Positions 15,899 to 23,909 of a DNA stretch of 44,767 nt are shown here, one piece after another. A program made the position numbers and the translations under genes. Within the stretch, counting starts at the first letter, position 1; each line of letters opens with the position of its first letter. Source of the DNA: a gamma proteobacterium symbiont of Ctena orbiculata (GTDB taxonomy: Bacteria > Pseudomonadota > Gammaproteobacteria > Chromatiales > Chromatiaceae); contig NATV01000096.1 of the NCBI GenBank assembly GCA_003094535.1, forward strand, positions 1 to 44,767, in the 5' to 3' direction. The notes under the pieces were generated by a model. It was not told the DNA's origin. It saw only the letters and a program-made list of their open reading frames with translations, and did not search any database.

Positions 15899-16696
15899 AT
15901 GATTAGAGCGATGGGTCACTCTTTAAATAAACTGCTATCATTTTGTACGCCGATATCGTTCATTTTGATACCGTCATTCCTGCATGGCGCCGAAACGGCA
16001 GACAGATGCGCCGAGAAGGCACTGGGGGATTCTTGGCTAGGCAGATGGAGCGTCGAATCCCACTACCGACCCGAGCAGACGTCACAGGTATGGCGTTGGT
16101 GGTTCGAGATTACTAGGCGCGAAGCAGGGTATCGGGTACAGACCCATACCGAGGGACCTGACAAAACCGAGATCGTCAGCATTGACCGAAACAGGTTGGA
16201 ATTTCTTTTTCATGACGTCTTTGGGACCCGGATAACCGCTACCCGGGACGGCGAGCATATTATCGGGACCCTGGTTCAGCCGCAAAACAGACCACTTCCT
16301 TCCGGTTGGATCATCGGCCAACGAGTATTTGATCCCTGTTCGCATGAGAGGGATACAAGCCTGTCGACAGGCGAGGGTTATGATCTGAACGGTGATTGGG
16401 TTTATGGGGGCAGTGGTTCTGCCGAGATCATCCATGAGATGGGGCTTGTACGAATTCTCATGACCTGGGGCCCCAGCCAGATGCCGGCGCCACACTATGA
16501 GGTTTTTGCTTCAACGAGCGGACGATGGCTGGTGGGTCAGTGGAAATATGTCAGCAGTGAACAACAGAGCCTGCAAACGGCGGGACGCTTTCAGGCTGAA
16601 GTCAGCAACGATGGAAATAGCATTCGGGTATCAAAGACGCTGGACAATGATCACAGTTTCAACGGTATCGTGTTCACCAGGTCAACGCAACGGTAG
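15899..16696 (+). CDS. Exported protein of unknown function
   Basis: I do not recognise this family. The product is 265 residues. A probable signal peptide (LLSFCTPISFILIPSFLHGAET) is followed by two similar-looking beta-rich halves: WLGRWSVESHYRPE...WFEITRR, and later YDLNGDWVYGGSGSAEIIHEMG...VGQWKYVSSE. Both have a G-x-W strand start followed by alternating hydrophobics, which suggests a duplicated lipocalin-like or beta-barrel unit. That is inference from pattern only. The start could be ATG 15899 or 15911; neither has a strong Shine-Dalgarno sequence. The gene converges on uppP. Confidence 0.6.
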   Translation: MIRAMGHSLNKLLSFCTPISFILIPSFLHGAETADRCAEKALGDSWLGRWSVESHYRPEQTSQVWRWWFEITRREAGYRVQTHTEGPDKTEIVSIDRNRLEFLFHDVFGTRITATRDGEHIIGTLVQPQNRPLPSGWIIGQRVFDPCSHERDTSLSTGEGYDLNGDWVYGGSGSAEIIHEMGLVRILMTWGPSQMPAPHYEVFASTSGRWLVGQWKYVSSEQQSLQTAGRFQAEVSNDGNSIRVSKTLDNDHSFNGIVFTRSTQR

Positions 16697-16736
16697 CCGG
16701 TGATACAGCGCCTCCATTGAACCGTTGATCTCCCGA

Positions 16737-17537
16737 TCAGACCAGAAACAGCAGGATCAATCCACCCAATACAAATCGGTAGATGACAAAGGGCAGCATG
16801 CCCATCTTCTCGATAAAGCGTAGAAAATAGTGGATGCAGAGATAGGCGGTGATGAAGGCGAGTCCGGCGCCGAGGCCGATGGAGAACCAATCGGTCGCGC
16901 TGTCGCTGTGAATGAGATCCAGGGTCAACAGACCGCCCGACATCAGTATGGTCGGTATCGAGATCAGAAACGAGAAGCGGGATGCGGCCCTGCGGCTAAG
17001 GCCGAGAAAGAGCCCGCCGGTCATGGTGGAACCTGAACGGGAGGTGCCCGGGATGATTGCCACCGCCTGAAACAGGCCGATGATCAGGGCGTCGCGCCAA
17101 CGGATGTCGTACTCGTCCCGCTGACGCTTGCCGGTGATATCGGCGATCAGCAACAGAATGCCGAATCCGATGGTGGTGATGGCGATCACCAGGGGCGAGC
17201 GCAGATCGGTCTCCACCAGGGATTTCATCAAGAGACCGAAGATGCCGACCGGCAGGGTGGCGATAATGATCATCCATCCCAGGCGGGATTCCCTGGATCG
17301 CGCTTCGGAATCGAGCAGGGCGCGGACAAAATCAACGCTTATGGCCGCCACTTCATGACGGAAATAGTAGATGACTGCAGCCAGGGTCCCGACGTGTACC
17401 GCGACATCGAAGGCCAGGCCCTGGTCTTCGTAACCCGTCACCACCGGTGCCAGAATCAGGTGGGCGGAGCTTGAAATGGGCAGAAATTCTGTCAATCCCT
17501 GCACCGCGGCAAGGAGGATGATCTGCAGCAGTTCCAT
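16737..17537 (-). CDS. uppP: Undecaprenyl-diphosphatase (UppP/BacA)
   Basis: Integral membrane phosphatase that regenerates undecaprenyl phosphate, the lipid carrier for peptidoglycan and O-antigen; overexpression gives bacitracin resistance. At 266 residues it has the normal length. Family signatures are present: QGLTEFLPISSSAHL (residues 13-27) and PGTSRSGST (163-171, with the conserved Arg167). Several transmembrane helices are evident. It lies 17 bases downstream of galE, probably in the same transcript, so both genes serve envelope polysaccharide supply. Confidence 0.96.
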   Translation of the reverse strand: MELLQIILLAAVQGLTEFLPISSSAHLILAPVVTGYEDQGLAFDVAVHVGTLAAVIYYFRHEVAAISVDFVRALLDSEARSRESRLGWMIIIATLPVGIFGLLMKSLVETDLRSPLVIAITTIGFGILLLIADITGKRQRDEYDIRWRDALIIGLFQAVAIIPGTSRSGSTMTGGLFLGLSRRAASRFSFLISIPTILMSGGLLTLDLIHSDSATDWFSIGLGAGLAFITAYLCIHYFLRFIEKMGMLPFVIYRFVLGGLILLFLV

Positions 17538-17554
17538 AAATGCCAGTCAGTCTG

Positions 17555-18556
17555 TCAGCTGTTCGACCAGGGTGAATCGAGCTGCTTTCTCTCCCAGGCG
17601 AGGGAGGACCTGGCGATTATCGACAGGTCATCGTAACGGGGATTCCAGCCCAGCACTTCACGCACCTTGTCGGCGCCTGCAACCAGTTCCGGCGGGTCTC
17701 CCGCGCGCCGTTCTGCTTCGATAATATTCAATGGCGCGCCATTTGCATTCTCCACCGAATTCAGCAGTTCCCGCACCGAGTAGCCGTGACCATAACCACA
17801 GTTGAGGGTGGTCGATTCCCCGCCACCCCGCAGGTAGTCCAGGGCTTTTACATGGGCGTGGGCAAGGTCTTCGACGTGGATATAGTCGCGTACCCCGGTA
17901 CCGTCCTTTGTCGGGTAGTCGGTGCCGAAGATATAGACAGCCTCCCGTTTGCCGACGGCGGCCTCGCAGGCCACCTTGGTCAACAGGGTCGCCTTCGGCG
18001 TCGATTGGCCGATGCGGCTTTCGAGGTCGCAACCGGCGACATTGAAGTAGCGCAGGGCGACATAGCGCAGATCGCTGGCGGCGGCGAGATCGCGCAGCAT
18101 CATTTCCGACATCAGCTTGGAGGTGCCATAGGGATTGATCGGGTTGGTGGGCGCATCTTCAAAGGCGATACCCGATTCGGGAATGCCGTATACCGCCGCA
18201 GTGGATGAGAAGACAAAATGCTTGACCCCGGCCTCGGCACAGCATGCCAACAGGTTTCTGGTGTTGCAGGTGTTGTTGGCGTAATACTTGAGCGGATTCT
18301 CCACCGATTCGGGAACGATCGTGTGGGCGGCGAAATGGATCACCGTGTCGATCTCGTAGTCATTCAATAGGCGGCGCACCAGTTCGGCATCACCGGTATC
18401 GCCAACGATGAGATCGCCATGGAGCACGGCCTGGCGAAAACCGGTGGAGAGATTGTCGAGGGTAACCAGCTTCTCCCCCGCCTCGCCCATCTGACGTGCG
18501 GTATGGCTGCCAATGTAACCAGCACCGCCGGTGACGAGAATCCCTTTTTGTGACAT
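17555..18556 (-). CDS. galE: UDP-glucose 4-epimerase
   Basis: Short-chain dehydrogenase-type epimerase that interconverts UDP-glucose and UDP-galactose in the cytoplasm. The protein is 333 residues. The NAD-binding TGGAGYIGSH motif is at residues 9-18, the catalytic Ser/Thr lies in FSSTAAVYG (around 117-119) and the YxxxK pair is Tyr143/Lys147 (YGTSK). The C-terminus has LGWNPRYDDLSIIARSSLAWE, typical of GalE. AAGGAG precedes the ATG. It follows tatD after 75 bases and leads into uppP. Confidence 0.94.
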   Translation of the reverse strand: MSQKGILVTGGAGYIGSHTARQMGEAGEKLVTLDNLSTGFRQAVLHGDLIVGDTGDAELVRRLLNDYEIDTVIHFAAHTIVPESVENPLKYYANNTCNTRNLLACCAEAGVKHFVFSSTAAVYGIPESGIAFEDAPTNPINPYGTSKLMSEMMLRDLAAASDLRYVALRYFNVAGCDLESRIGQSTPKATLLTKVACEAAVGKREAVYIFGTDYPTKDGTGVRDYIHVEDLAHAHVKALDYLRGGGESTTLNCGYGHGYSVRELLNSVENANGAPLNIIEAERRAGDPPELVAGADKVREVLGWNPRYDDLSIIARSSLAWERKQLDSPWSNS

Positions 18557-18631
18557 GTCAGGCTCTCCTTCTCAGGTATGGATAATCGAATCAAAAAACG
18601 AGCCACATGATAGCGGGGCTTGGCGCCTGAG

Positions 18632-19432
18632 TCATGTTCTGATTGGTGATGACCGGCCCTGGATTTTAAACAGCCGCCGGGTGTTGGCTGCAGTCTGCGC
18701 AGCGATCCGTTCAGGTTCCTGATCGCGCAATTGGGCGACGCTTTCGAGGACCTCTGTCAGAAAGGCGGGTTCGTTGCGTTGTCCCCGATGGCGGCTGCCG
18801 GGTTGGTCGGGTGAGTCGGTCTCCAGGAGGATGGCATCCAGTGGCAGTGATTTGATCAGTCGATGGAGCCGTTTCGCCCGCTCATAGGTGATCGGGCCGC
18901 CGAAGCTGAGGTAGAAACCCATATCGATCAACCTGCGCGCCTGCTGTTCACTGCCCGAATAGCTGTGCAGCATGCCGACGATTCCCGGATAGCGCCGCAG
19001 GGTGTTGATAACCTCTTCCACCGATCGTCGTGCATGGATGATTACCGGCAGTTCGTGGTCCACTGCGATCCGCAGCTGGCCTTCGAAGTAGTGCTGCTGT
19101 TGTTCCGGTCTTGGATCATCGATATAGAAATCGAGGCCGCATTCACCGATTGCTATGGGGTGCTCGTCGGTAACCCACTTCCGTAGCGCCTGCAGATCTT
19201 CCTCACGGTGATCGCCGAGATACATCGGGTGCAGACCGTAGCTCGGGTGGAGGCCACCGTTCTCTTTGCATAACTGCTTGATACGCGGCCACCAGGCTGC
19301 CTTGACGGCGGGGATGATCTGCTCGACAATCCCGGCGTCACGGGCCCGGGTCAGGGCCTGTTCACGGTCAGCGTCGAAGCTGGCATCGTCAAAATGGCTG
19401 TGGGCATCGATCAGCCGCGGGTGAACACCCAT
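18632..19432 (-). CDS. TatD-family metal-dependent hydrolase
   Basis: TIM-barrel metallohydrolase of 266 residues; characterised relatives act as 3'-5' exonucleases/DNases. Metal ligands are visible as DAHSHFD (His11, His13), IGECGLDFY, HARRS, LHSYSG and ETDSPDQPG. In gammaproteobacteria the closest namesakes are YjjV/TatD/YcfH; this one most resembles the YjjV branch (LIDAHSHFDDASFDADREQA), so I give no symbol. The start overlaps the end of yaaA by 22 bases. Alternative starts downstream would delete the metal-binding histidines. Confidence 0.88.
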   Translation of the reverse strand: MGVHPRLIDAHSHFDDASFDADREQALTRARDAGIVEQIIPAVKAAWWPRIKQLCKENGGLHPSYGLHPMYLGDHREEDLQALRKWVTDEHPIAIGECGLDFYIDDPRPEQQQHYFEGQLRIAVDHELPVIIHARRSVEEVINTLRRYPGIVGMLHSYSGSEQQARRLIDMGFYLSFGGPITYERAKRLHRLIKSLPLDAILLETDSPDQPGSRHRGQRNEPAFLTEVLESVAQLRDQEPERIAAQTAANTRRLFKIQGRSSPIRT

Positions 19433-20178
19433 TGGTTTTCCCTGGAGAGTCGCTTGTTGTAGCGGTAGCCGTCACTGTTGAATTGTTGAATCTCCTCCGG
19501 GTGGCGCAGGCGGTTGTCGATGATGAAACGGCTCATCAGGCCCCGTGCCCGTTTTGCGAATACCCCGATCATGCGATAGCTGCCGTTCTTCCTCTCCTTG
19601 AACTGGGGGGTGATGATACGCCCCTCGATCAGCCTTGGTTTGATCGATTTGAAATATTCATTGGAGGCGAGATTGATAAGAACATCGTCTCCCTGGGCCT
19701 TGAGATCCCTGTTGATGGCTCGGGTGATCTGTTCGCCCCAGAAGGCATAGAGGTCCTTGCCCTTATCATTGGGCAGTTTTGTCCCCATCTCCAGGCGATA
19801 GGGTTGCATCAGGTCGAGGGGGCGCAGTACCCCGTATAACCCGGAGAGAATACGCAGGTGTTGCTGCGCGAATTCGAATCCCTTTTTATTCAGGGTCTCG
19901 GCATCGAGCCCGCTATAGACATCGCCTTTCATCGCCAGTGCCGCCTGCTTTGCGTTGTTCAGGGTGAAGGGTGTCTTCCAGCTGTGGTATCGGTCGAAAT
20001 TGAGTTCCGACAACTTCATGCTCAGCTTCATCAACTCAGCGAGGTCCATGGCGGAGTAGCTGCGCAGGATATTGACCAATTGCCGCGACTGTTTAAGAAA
20101 CGCGGGCTTGGTATGGCTTGAAGTAACCGGCGGTGTCTCGTAATCGAGGGTTTTGGCTGGAGAAATCGTAAGCAACAT
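19411..20178 (-). CDS. yaaA: Peroxide stress protein YaaA (DUF328/UPF0246)
   Basis: Cytoplasmic DNA-binding protein that limits intracellular iron and oxidative DNA damage in E. coli. The product is 255 residues, the usual length. The family opening MLLTISPAKTLDYETP is intact, followed by LYGVLRPLDLMQPYRLEMGTKL and LINLASNEYFKSI. It is the first gene of the minus-strand run yaaA-tatD-galE-uppP and is divergent from the 20405 gene, with 226 bases between them. Confidence 0.93.
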   Translation of the reverse strand: MLLTISPAKTLDYETPPVTSSHTKPAFLKQSRQLVNILRSYSAMDLAELMKLSMKLSELNFDRYHSWKTPFTLNNAKQAALAMKGDVYSGLDAETLNKKGFEFAQQHLRILSGLYGVLRPLDLMQPYRLEMGTKLPNDKGKDLYAFWGEQITRAINRDLKAQGDDVLINLASNEYFKSIKPRLIEGRIITPQFKERKNGSYRMIGVFAKRARGLMSRFIIDNRLRHPEEIQQFNSDGYRYNKRLSRENQWVFTRG

Positions 20179-20404
20179 CTAAATCTACTACCTACAGGAT
20201 GGTAAATGTTTTCAATGATCGCCAGTGTTTGGAGTAAATACAACCGCTGCATACTCAGGGATTAAAGTGCCGGTTCTCCTTGCATAGCTTCGTGGTTGTG
20301 CAGATTCCCTCAAGATTGGTGGCATTTATGCTAGGCTTGTAATCCTTCCAACCTTGCCGATTGAGACTGGACCAACCATCAAATGATGAAAGGCCGTAAG
20401 CTAG

Positions 20405-20692
20405 ATGACCGAGGATATATTGCAGCGCCTGATACCGCTGGTTCGTGAGCTGCAAGCGGAAACGGCGACCTTGGTTGCGCAGGAGAGTGAGCTGCAACTC
20501 TGGTACAACAGGGGCTACGCGGACGGCATGGTCGAGGCTATGCGGTCACTGGGTTTCAGCCAAAAACTCGATGCCGCCGGTCTGGCAGTTGACAGTTCAC
20601 TGATCAGCGGCCAGGAGTTTCTTCCCTGGGGGAAGGCCTATCTGCATGGCTTCGAAATGGGTGAGAAAGAGACTGCAGAGGTCCTAACATGA
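20405..20692 (+). CDS. Conserved-looking small protein of unknown function
   Basis: A 95-residue soluble protein. The N-terminus ([27 protein letters not shown]) is a likely amphipathic helix or short coiled coil, followed by [19 protein letters not shown] and a C-terminal [17 protein letters not shown]. No domain is recognised. Its stop overlaps the xth start as ATGA, implying translational coupling and supporting that it is a real gene. The Shine-Dalgarno sequence is weak. Confidence 0.65.
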   Translation: MTEDILQRLIPLVRELQAETATLVAQESELQLWYNRGYADGMVEAMRSLGFSQKLDAAGLAVDSSLISGQEFLPWGKAYLHGFEMGEKETAEVLT

Positions 20693-21504
20693 GAGTCGTT
20701 TCATTCAACACCAATGGGATACGCGCCCGCGAACATCAACTGAGCCAGCTCAAGGCCGTCTATGATCCGGATATCATTGGGATCCAGGAGACCAAGGTTC
20801 AGGATCCGGACTTTCCGCTTGAGATGATCGATCGGCTGGGTTACCGGGCACAGTTTCATGGCCAAAAGACGCACTATGGCGTGGCCCTGCTCTCTAGGGA
20901 TGAGCCATTGGCCGTTTCCAAGGGTTTTCCCGAGGATGGCGGGGATGCCCAACGCAGACTGATTGTCGGTCGCTACCACTCACCCCAAGGTCAGCCGCTG
21001 ACCGTCATCAATGGCTACTTCCCCCAGGGTGAGAACCGCTCCCATGAAGTGAAGTTTCCAGCCAAACGCCGCTTCTATGCCGAACTGCTTAACTATCTGA
21101 ATCAGGCCTACGATCCTGACGAGGCGATATTGGTGATCGGTGATATGAATGTCGCGCCCCTCGATGCCGATATCGGGATTGGCGAAGAGAATGCGAAACG
21201 CTGGCTGAAGACAGGTAAATGCAGCTTTCTCCCGGAGGAGCGTGAATGGCTCGAGGCATTGCATGGCTGGGGATTGCATGACACATTTCGTGCCCTCAAA
21301 CCGGATGTCAGCGATCTCTTCAGCTGGTTCGACTACCGCAGCCGGGGATTTGAGCGCGAACCCAAGAGAGGGCTGCGGATCGACCTGGTATTGGCCACGT
21401 CCCCGCTGATCGAGCGCTGTACCGATGTGGGTATCGCCTATGATGTAAGGTCGATGGAGAAACCCTCGGATCACTGTCCTGTCTGGGCGGACTTCGACTT
21501 CTGA
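20689..21504 (+). CDS. xthA: Exodeoxyribonuclease III / AP endonuclease
   Basis: Base-excision repair enzyme that incises DNA 5' of abasic sites and degrades 3' ends. At 271 residues it matches the ExoIII family. Visible catalytic residues are Asn7 (SFNTNGIR), Glu34 (GIQETK), Tyr110 (NGYFPQGE), Asp152 and Asn154 (GDMNVAP), Asp232 (RIDLVLA), and Asp261-His262 (SDHCPVW). It is translationally coupled to the upstream 95-residue protein (ATGA overlap) and is followed after 29 bases by the Mut7-C gene. Confidence 0.95.
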   Translation: MRVVSFNTNGIRAREHQLSQLKAVYDPDIIGIQETKVQDPDFPLEMIDRLGYRAQFHGQKTHYGVALLSRDEPLAVSKGFPEDGGDAQRRLIVGRYHSPQGQPLTVINGYFPQGENRSHEVKFPAKRRFYAELLNYLNQAYDPDEAILVIGDMNVAPLDADIGIGEENAKRWLKTGKCSFLPEEREWLEALHGWGLHDTFRALKPDVSDLFSWFDYRSRGFEREPKRGLRIDLVLATSPLIERCTDVGIAYDVRSMEKPSDHCPVWADFDF

Positions 21505-21533
21505 CGCTGTATTTCACGATTCAGGTGAAATCG

Positions 21534-22286
21534 ATGCCAGAGGCCAGCCTGCGATTTTACGAGGAGTTGAACGATTTTCTGCCGCTGAGGCTGCGCAAGC
21601 GCAACTTTCGTTGCAGCTTCAGTCAGGGCGAGCGAATCAAGCATGTGATCGAGAGTGTCGGTGTGCCTCACACGGAAGTGGAGGTGATATTGGTCAACGG
21701 CGAGTCGGTGGATTTCGATTATGCGCTGAAGGCGGATGATCGGGTCAGTGTCTATCCCCTTTTCGAGGCATTGGATGTCACGCCCTTGCTGCGTCTTCGC
21801 CCCAGGCCTATGCGGTCGCTTCGTTTTGTCGCCGATGCCCATCTGGGAAAACTGGCCAGATACCTGCGCCTGCTCGGCTTCGATTGCCTCTTTTTCAACG
21901 ATGCCGGAGACGGTAACCTGGTGCGCATCTCGGTAGACGAGGGTAGGGTACTGTTGACTCGGGACCGTGGCTTGCTGATGCACCGCATCCTCACCCATGG
22001 CTGTTTCATCCATGGCACCGAGCCGAGGCAGCAATTACAGGAGATAGTTCAACGCCTGCAGCTGGAAAGTCTATTCATTCCCTTTACCCGCTGCATGGAG
22101 TGCAATGGCCCGTTGGCGGCTGAGGAGAAAAAGCGAATCGAGGATGAATTGCCTGACAATGTCAGGCAGTACTATGATGAGTTCTGGCGCTGCGATCAGT
22201 GCGGTCGCATCTATTGGAAGGGGAGCCACTTTCGGGAACTGCGGGCTTTCATCGACGACCTGACCCCGTCGTTAGGCAAACAGTAG
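21534..22286 (+). CDS. Mut7-C RNase-domain protein with N-terminal ubiquitin-like domain
   Basis: A 250-residue protein with two Pfam-type parts. Residues about 1-85 form a ThiS/ubiquitin-like domain (Mut7-C ubiquitin: ASLRFYEELNDFLP, VILVNGESVDFDYAL, DRVSVYPLFE). Residues about 90-245 form the Mut7-C PIN-like RNase domain, with RFVADAHLGKLARYLRLLGFD, LLTRDRGLL and a zinc ribbon (CMEC and CDQC). The acidic residues in ADAHLG and TRDRG would be metal ligands of a PIN nuclease. The biochemical role of these bacterial proteins is poorly known. I prefer ATG 21534 because AGGTGA at 21523-21528 is well placed; a GTG at 21525 is possible. Confidence 0.85.
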   Translation: MPEASLRFYEELNDFLPLRLRKRNFRCSFSQGERIKHVIESVGVPHTEVEVILVNGESVDFDYALKADDRVSVYPLFEALDVTPLLRLRPRPMRSLRFVADAHLGKLARYLRLLGFDCLFFNDAGDGNLVRISVDEGRVLLTRDRGLLMHRILTHGCFIHGTEPRQQLQEIVQRLQLESLFIPFTRCMECNGPLAAEEKKRIEDELPDNVRQYYDEFWRCDQCGRIYWKGSHFRELRAFIDDLTPSLGKQ

Positions 22287-22287
22287 G

Positions 22288-22842
22288 ATGATGATGTTGA
22301 TTCCAGGTTTTGTACTCTTGATCGTACTCGGCCTTTCAGCGCCGGCTGTTGGCGCGGAGACGAGTGGCGACAGTTGCATGAAGCGGGTTTTCATCCACTA
22401 TTGCCTGGGGGGCAGCCTGAACCGGCTGCTGCAGCAGCGTCCCGTGAAGATGCAGCCGATCGTCAGCGGCGAACGCAGCGGTGTGATCTACCGCACCGGA
22501 CGTGACAAGGTCTACGTCATGGCCTTTCAGGATCGCATCTACAAGGTGTTGCAGAGCTATGATTCTCCGAGCCAGGTCGCCCTGCAACGACTGTTGCGCA
22601 GACTGGGTAACAAATATGGCAAGCCGCAGGATCTGGGTCATTTTCCGAGCTCTATGCGAAATCTAACGGCAAAGATCGGAGCCGTGCGCCGTGGTGAAGG
22701 TGAACTTATATATCGATGGCAACCCCCGGGGTCGGCCTGGCGAGTCGAGCTCAGCTGGACAAGAAAGCTCGGAATCTCCCTTGCCTATCTGGCCAATGCC
22801 CTGGACCGGCAACAACGGGAAGCCGCCGAGACCGGCCTTTGA
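22288..22842 (+). CDS. Exported protein of unknown function
   Basis: I do not recognise this family. It encodes 184 residues and starts one base after the preceding stop (TAG-G-ATG), so the two genes are almost certainly co-translated. There is a signal peptide (MMMLIPGFVLLIVLGLSAPAVGAET). The mature protein has two cysteines close together (DSCMKRVFIHYCLGG), then a basic, Arg/Lys-rich body (VALQRLLRRLGNKYGKPQDL). It ends in a stretch resembling RWQPPGSAWRVELSWTRK. It looks periplasmic, which is odd beside two cytoplasmic nucleic-acid enzymes. Confidence 0.65.
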   Translation: MMMLIPGFVLLIVLGLSAPAVGAETSGDSCMKRVFIHYCLGGSLNRLLQQRPVKMQPIVSGERSGVIYRTGRDKVYVMAFQDRIYKVLQSYDSPSQVALQRLLRRLGNKYGKPQDLGHFPSSMRNLTAKIGAVRRGEGELIYRWQPPGSAWRVELSWTRKLGISLAYLANALDRQQREAAETGL

Positions 22843-22964
22843 TTCGGAAATGACTGTGACGGTGGACAAAAAAAAGAAAACTTCTCGCTGGATTGCGCGG
22901 TATTAAATCCGTAAACCTTATATAATATGGGGGTTTAGAGAAGAGGGTTAAAGGAACTAAGTCA

Positions 22965-23867
22965 ATGAAATACTTATCAATTTGTTTTTTTAGTCTACTG
23001 TATACAATGCTTTTGCTGCAGGGATGTGGTGGCGGCGGCGGTAGTAGCGACGGTCCCACCACCTCGGTCGGCACCACCTACACGGGAGAGACATCCGAGG
23101 CCGTCATCGATTCGTCGAATGCCAAGGACATCGCCACGGGCACAGCTTCGGGTACCCAGCAGGCCGTGGTCTCCGATTCACTGTCGGGTGTGGCGATGCG
23201 CCCGCAGGCCACCCCCGGTTCAAAGCTAACGGAAGTGGCGCCGAGGATCGCCCAGTGGATCGAACAACTCAGTACACCCCTTGCCGCCAAGACCGTCGAT
23301 GTGACCGATGAGATATGCGATGCGGGAGGACGGGCTGTAGCCGATACCAACGATGCCGAGACCGAAGGCACCATAACCTTCACCAACTGCGCCATGAGTG
23401 ATATGCAGGGCGGCACGCTTGTGATCAATGGCCCGGTGGATTTTATCTTCAATACCGGCGCCGACACCCTAAGCATGGTATTCCGTGTGACGGTCAGCTA
23501 TCTCGGGGAATCCGAGGCGATCAACCTGACTCTTGGCTGCAGCAACATCTCGTCCGCGTCCATATCATGCAGCTTGTCATCCGATTTTGCCGGGATCGAC
23601 GGCAGGGTCTATCGCATCGAGGATATCTCTGTCAGCGGCAACGAGGTTTCCGGCTTCTATGTCAGCATGACCTTGTACGACCCCGATCACGGACGGGTCG
23701 ATGTCTCAACCACCCAGCCGCTGACCTATGGCTGTACACTTGCCGTGCCCGGCAGCGGCATACTCAGCCTGGATGGAGAGAACGAGACATTTGCAACGGT
23801 AAGCTTCGACAGTTGCAGCGGCTTCACCGTTACCGTCGACGGTGTGGGTAACAGCTATATCTGGTGA
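22965..23867 (+). CDS. Putative lipoprotein of unknown function
   Basis: A 300-residue protein with a clear lipoprotein signal: a hydrophobic leader ending in LLLQGC, then a glycine run GGGGGSSDG typical of an unstructured linker after the lipidated Cys21. The mature part is acidic and Ser/Thr-rich and contains cysteines that look paired (EICDAGG...FTNCAMS, LGCSNISSASISCSLSS). It has no domain I recognise. AAAGGA precedes the ATG. TATAAT at 22921-22926 may be its -10 element, although no good -35 is found. The 122-base gap from the previous gene suggests its own promoter. Confidence 0.7.
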   Translation: MKYLSICFFSLLYTMLLLQGCGGGGGSSDGPTTSVGTTYTGETSEAVIDSSNAKDIATGTASGTQQAVVSDSLSGVAMRPQATPGSKLTEVAPRIAQWIEQLSTPLAAKTVDVTDEICDAGGRAVADTNDAETEGTITFTNCAMSDMQGGTLVINGPVDFIFNTGADTLSMVFRVTVSYLGESEAINLTLGCSNISSASISCSLSSDFAGIDGRVYRIEDISVSGNEVSGFYVSMTLYDPDHGRVDVSTTQPLTYGCTLAVPGSGILSLDGENETFATVSFDSCSGFTVTVDGVGNSYIW

Positions 23868-23883
23868 GCAAATCCACCATTGA

Positions 23884-23909
23884 CTGAACGCGTCCGCAGA
23901 CGCGTTCAG
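23884..23909. terminator. Candidate bidirectional terminator hairpin
   Basis: A perfect 11-bp stem (CTGAACGCGTC, loop CGCA, GACGCGTTCAG) sits between the convergent lipoprotein gene and mtaB, and it includes the mtaB stop codon. The plus-strand downstream sequence is only partly T-rich (CCTCTTCCCTC), so strength is uncertain. Confidence 0.55.
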
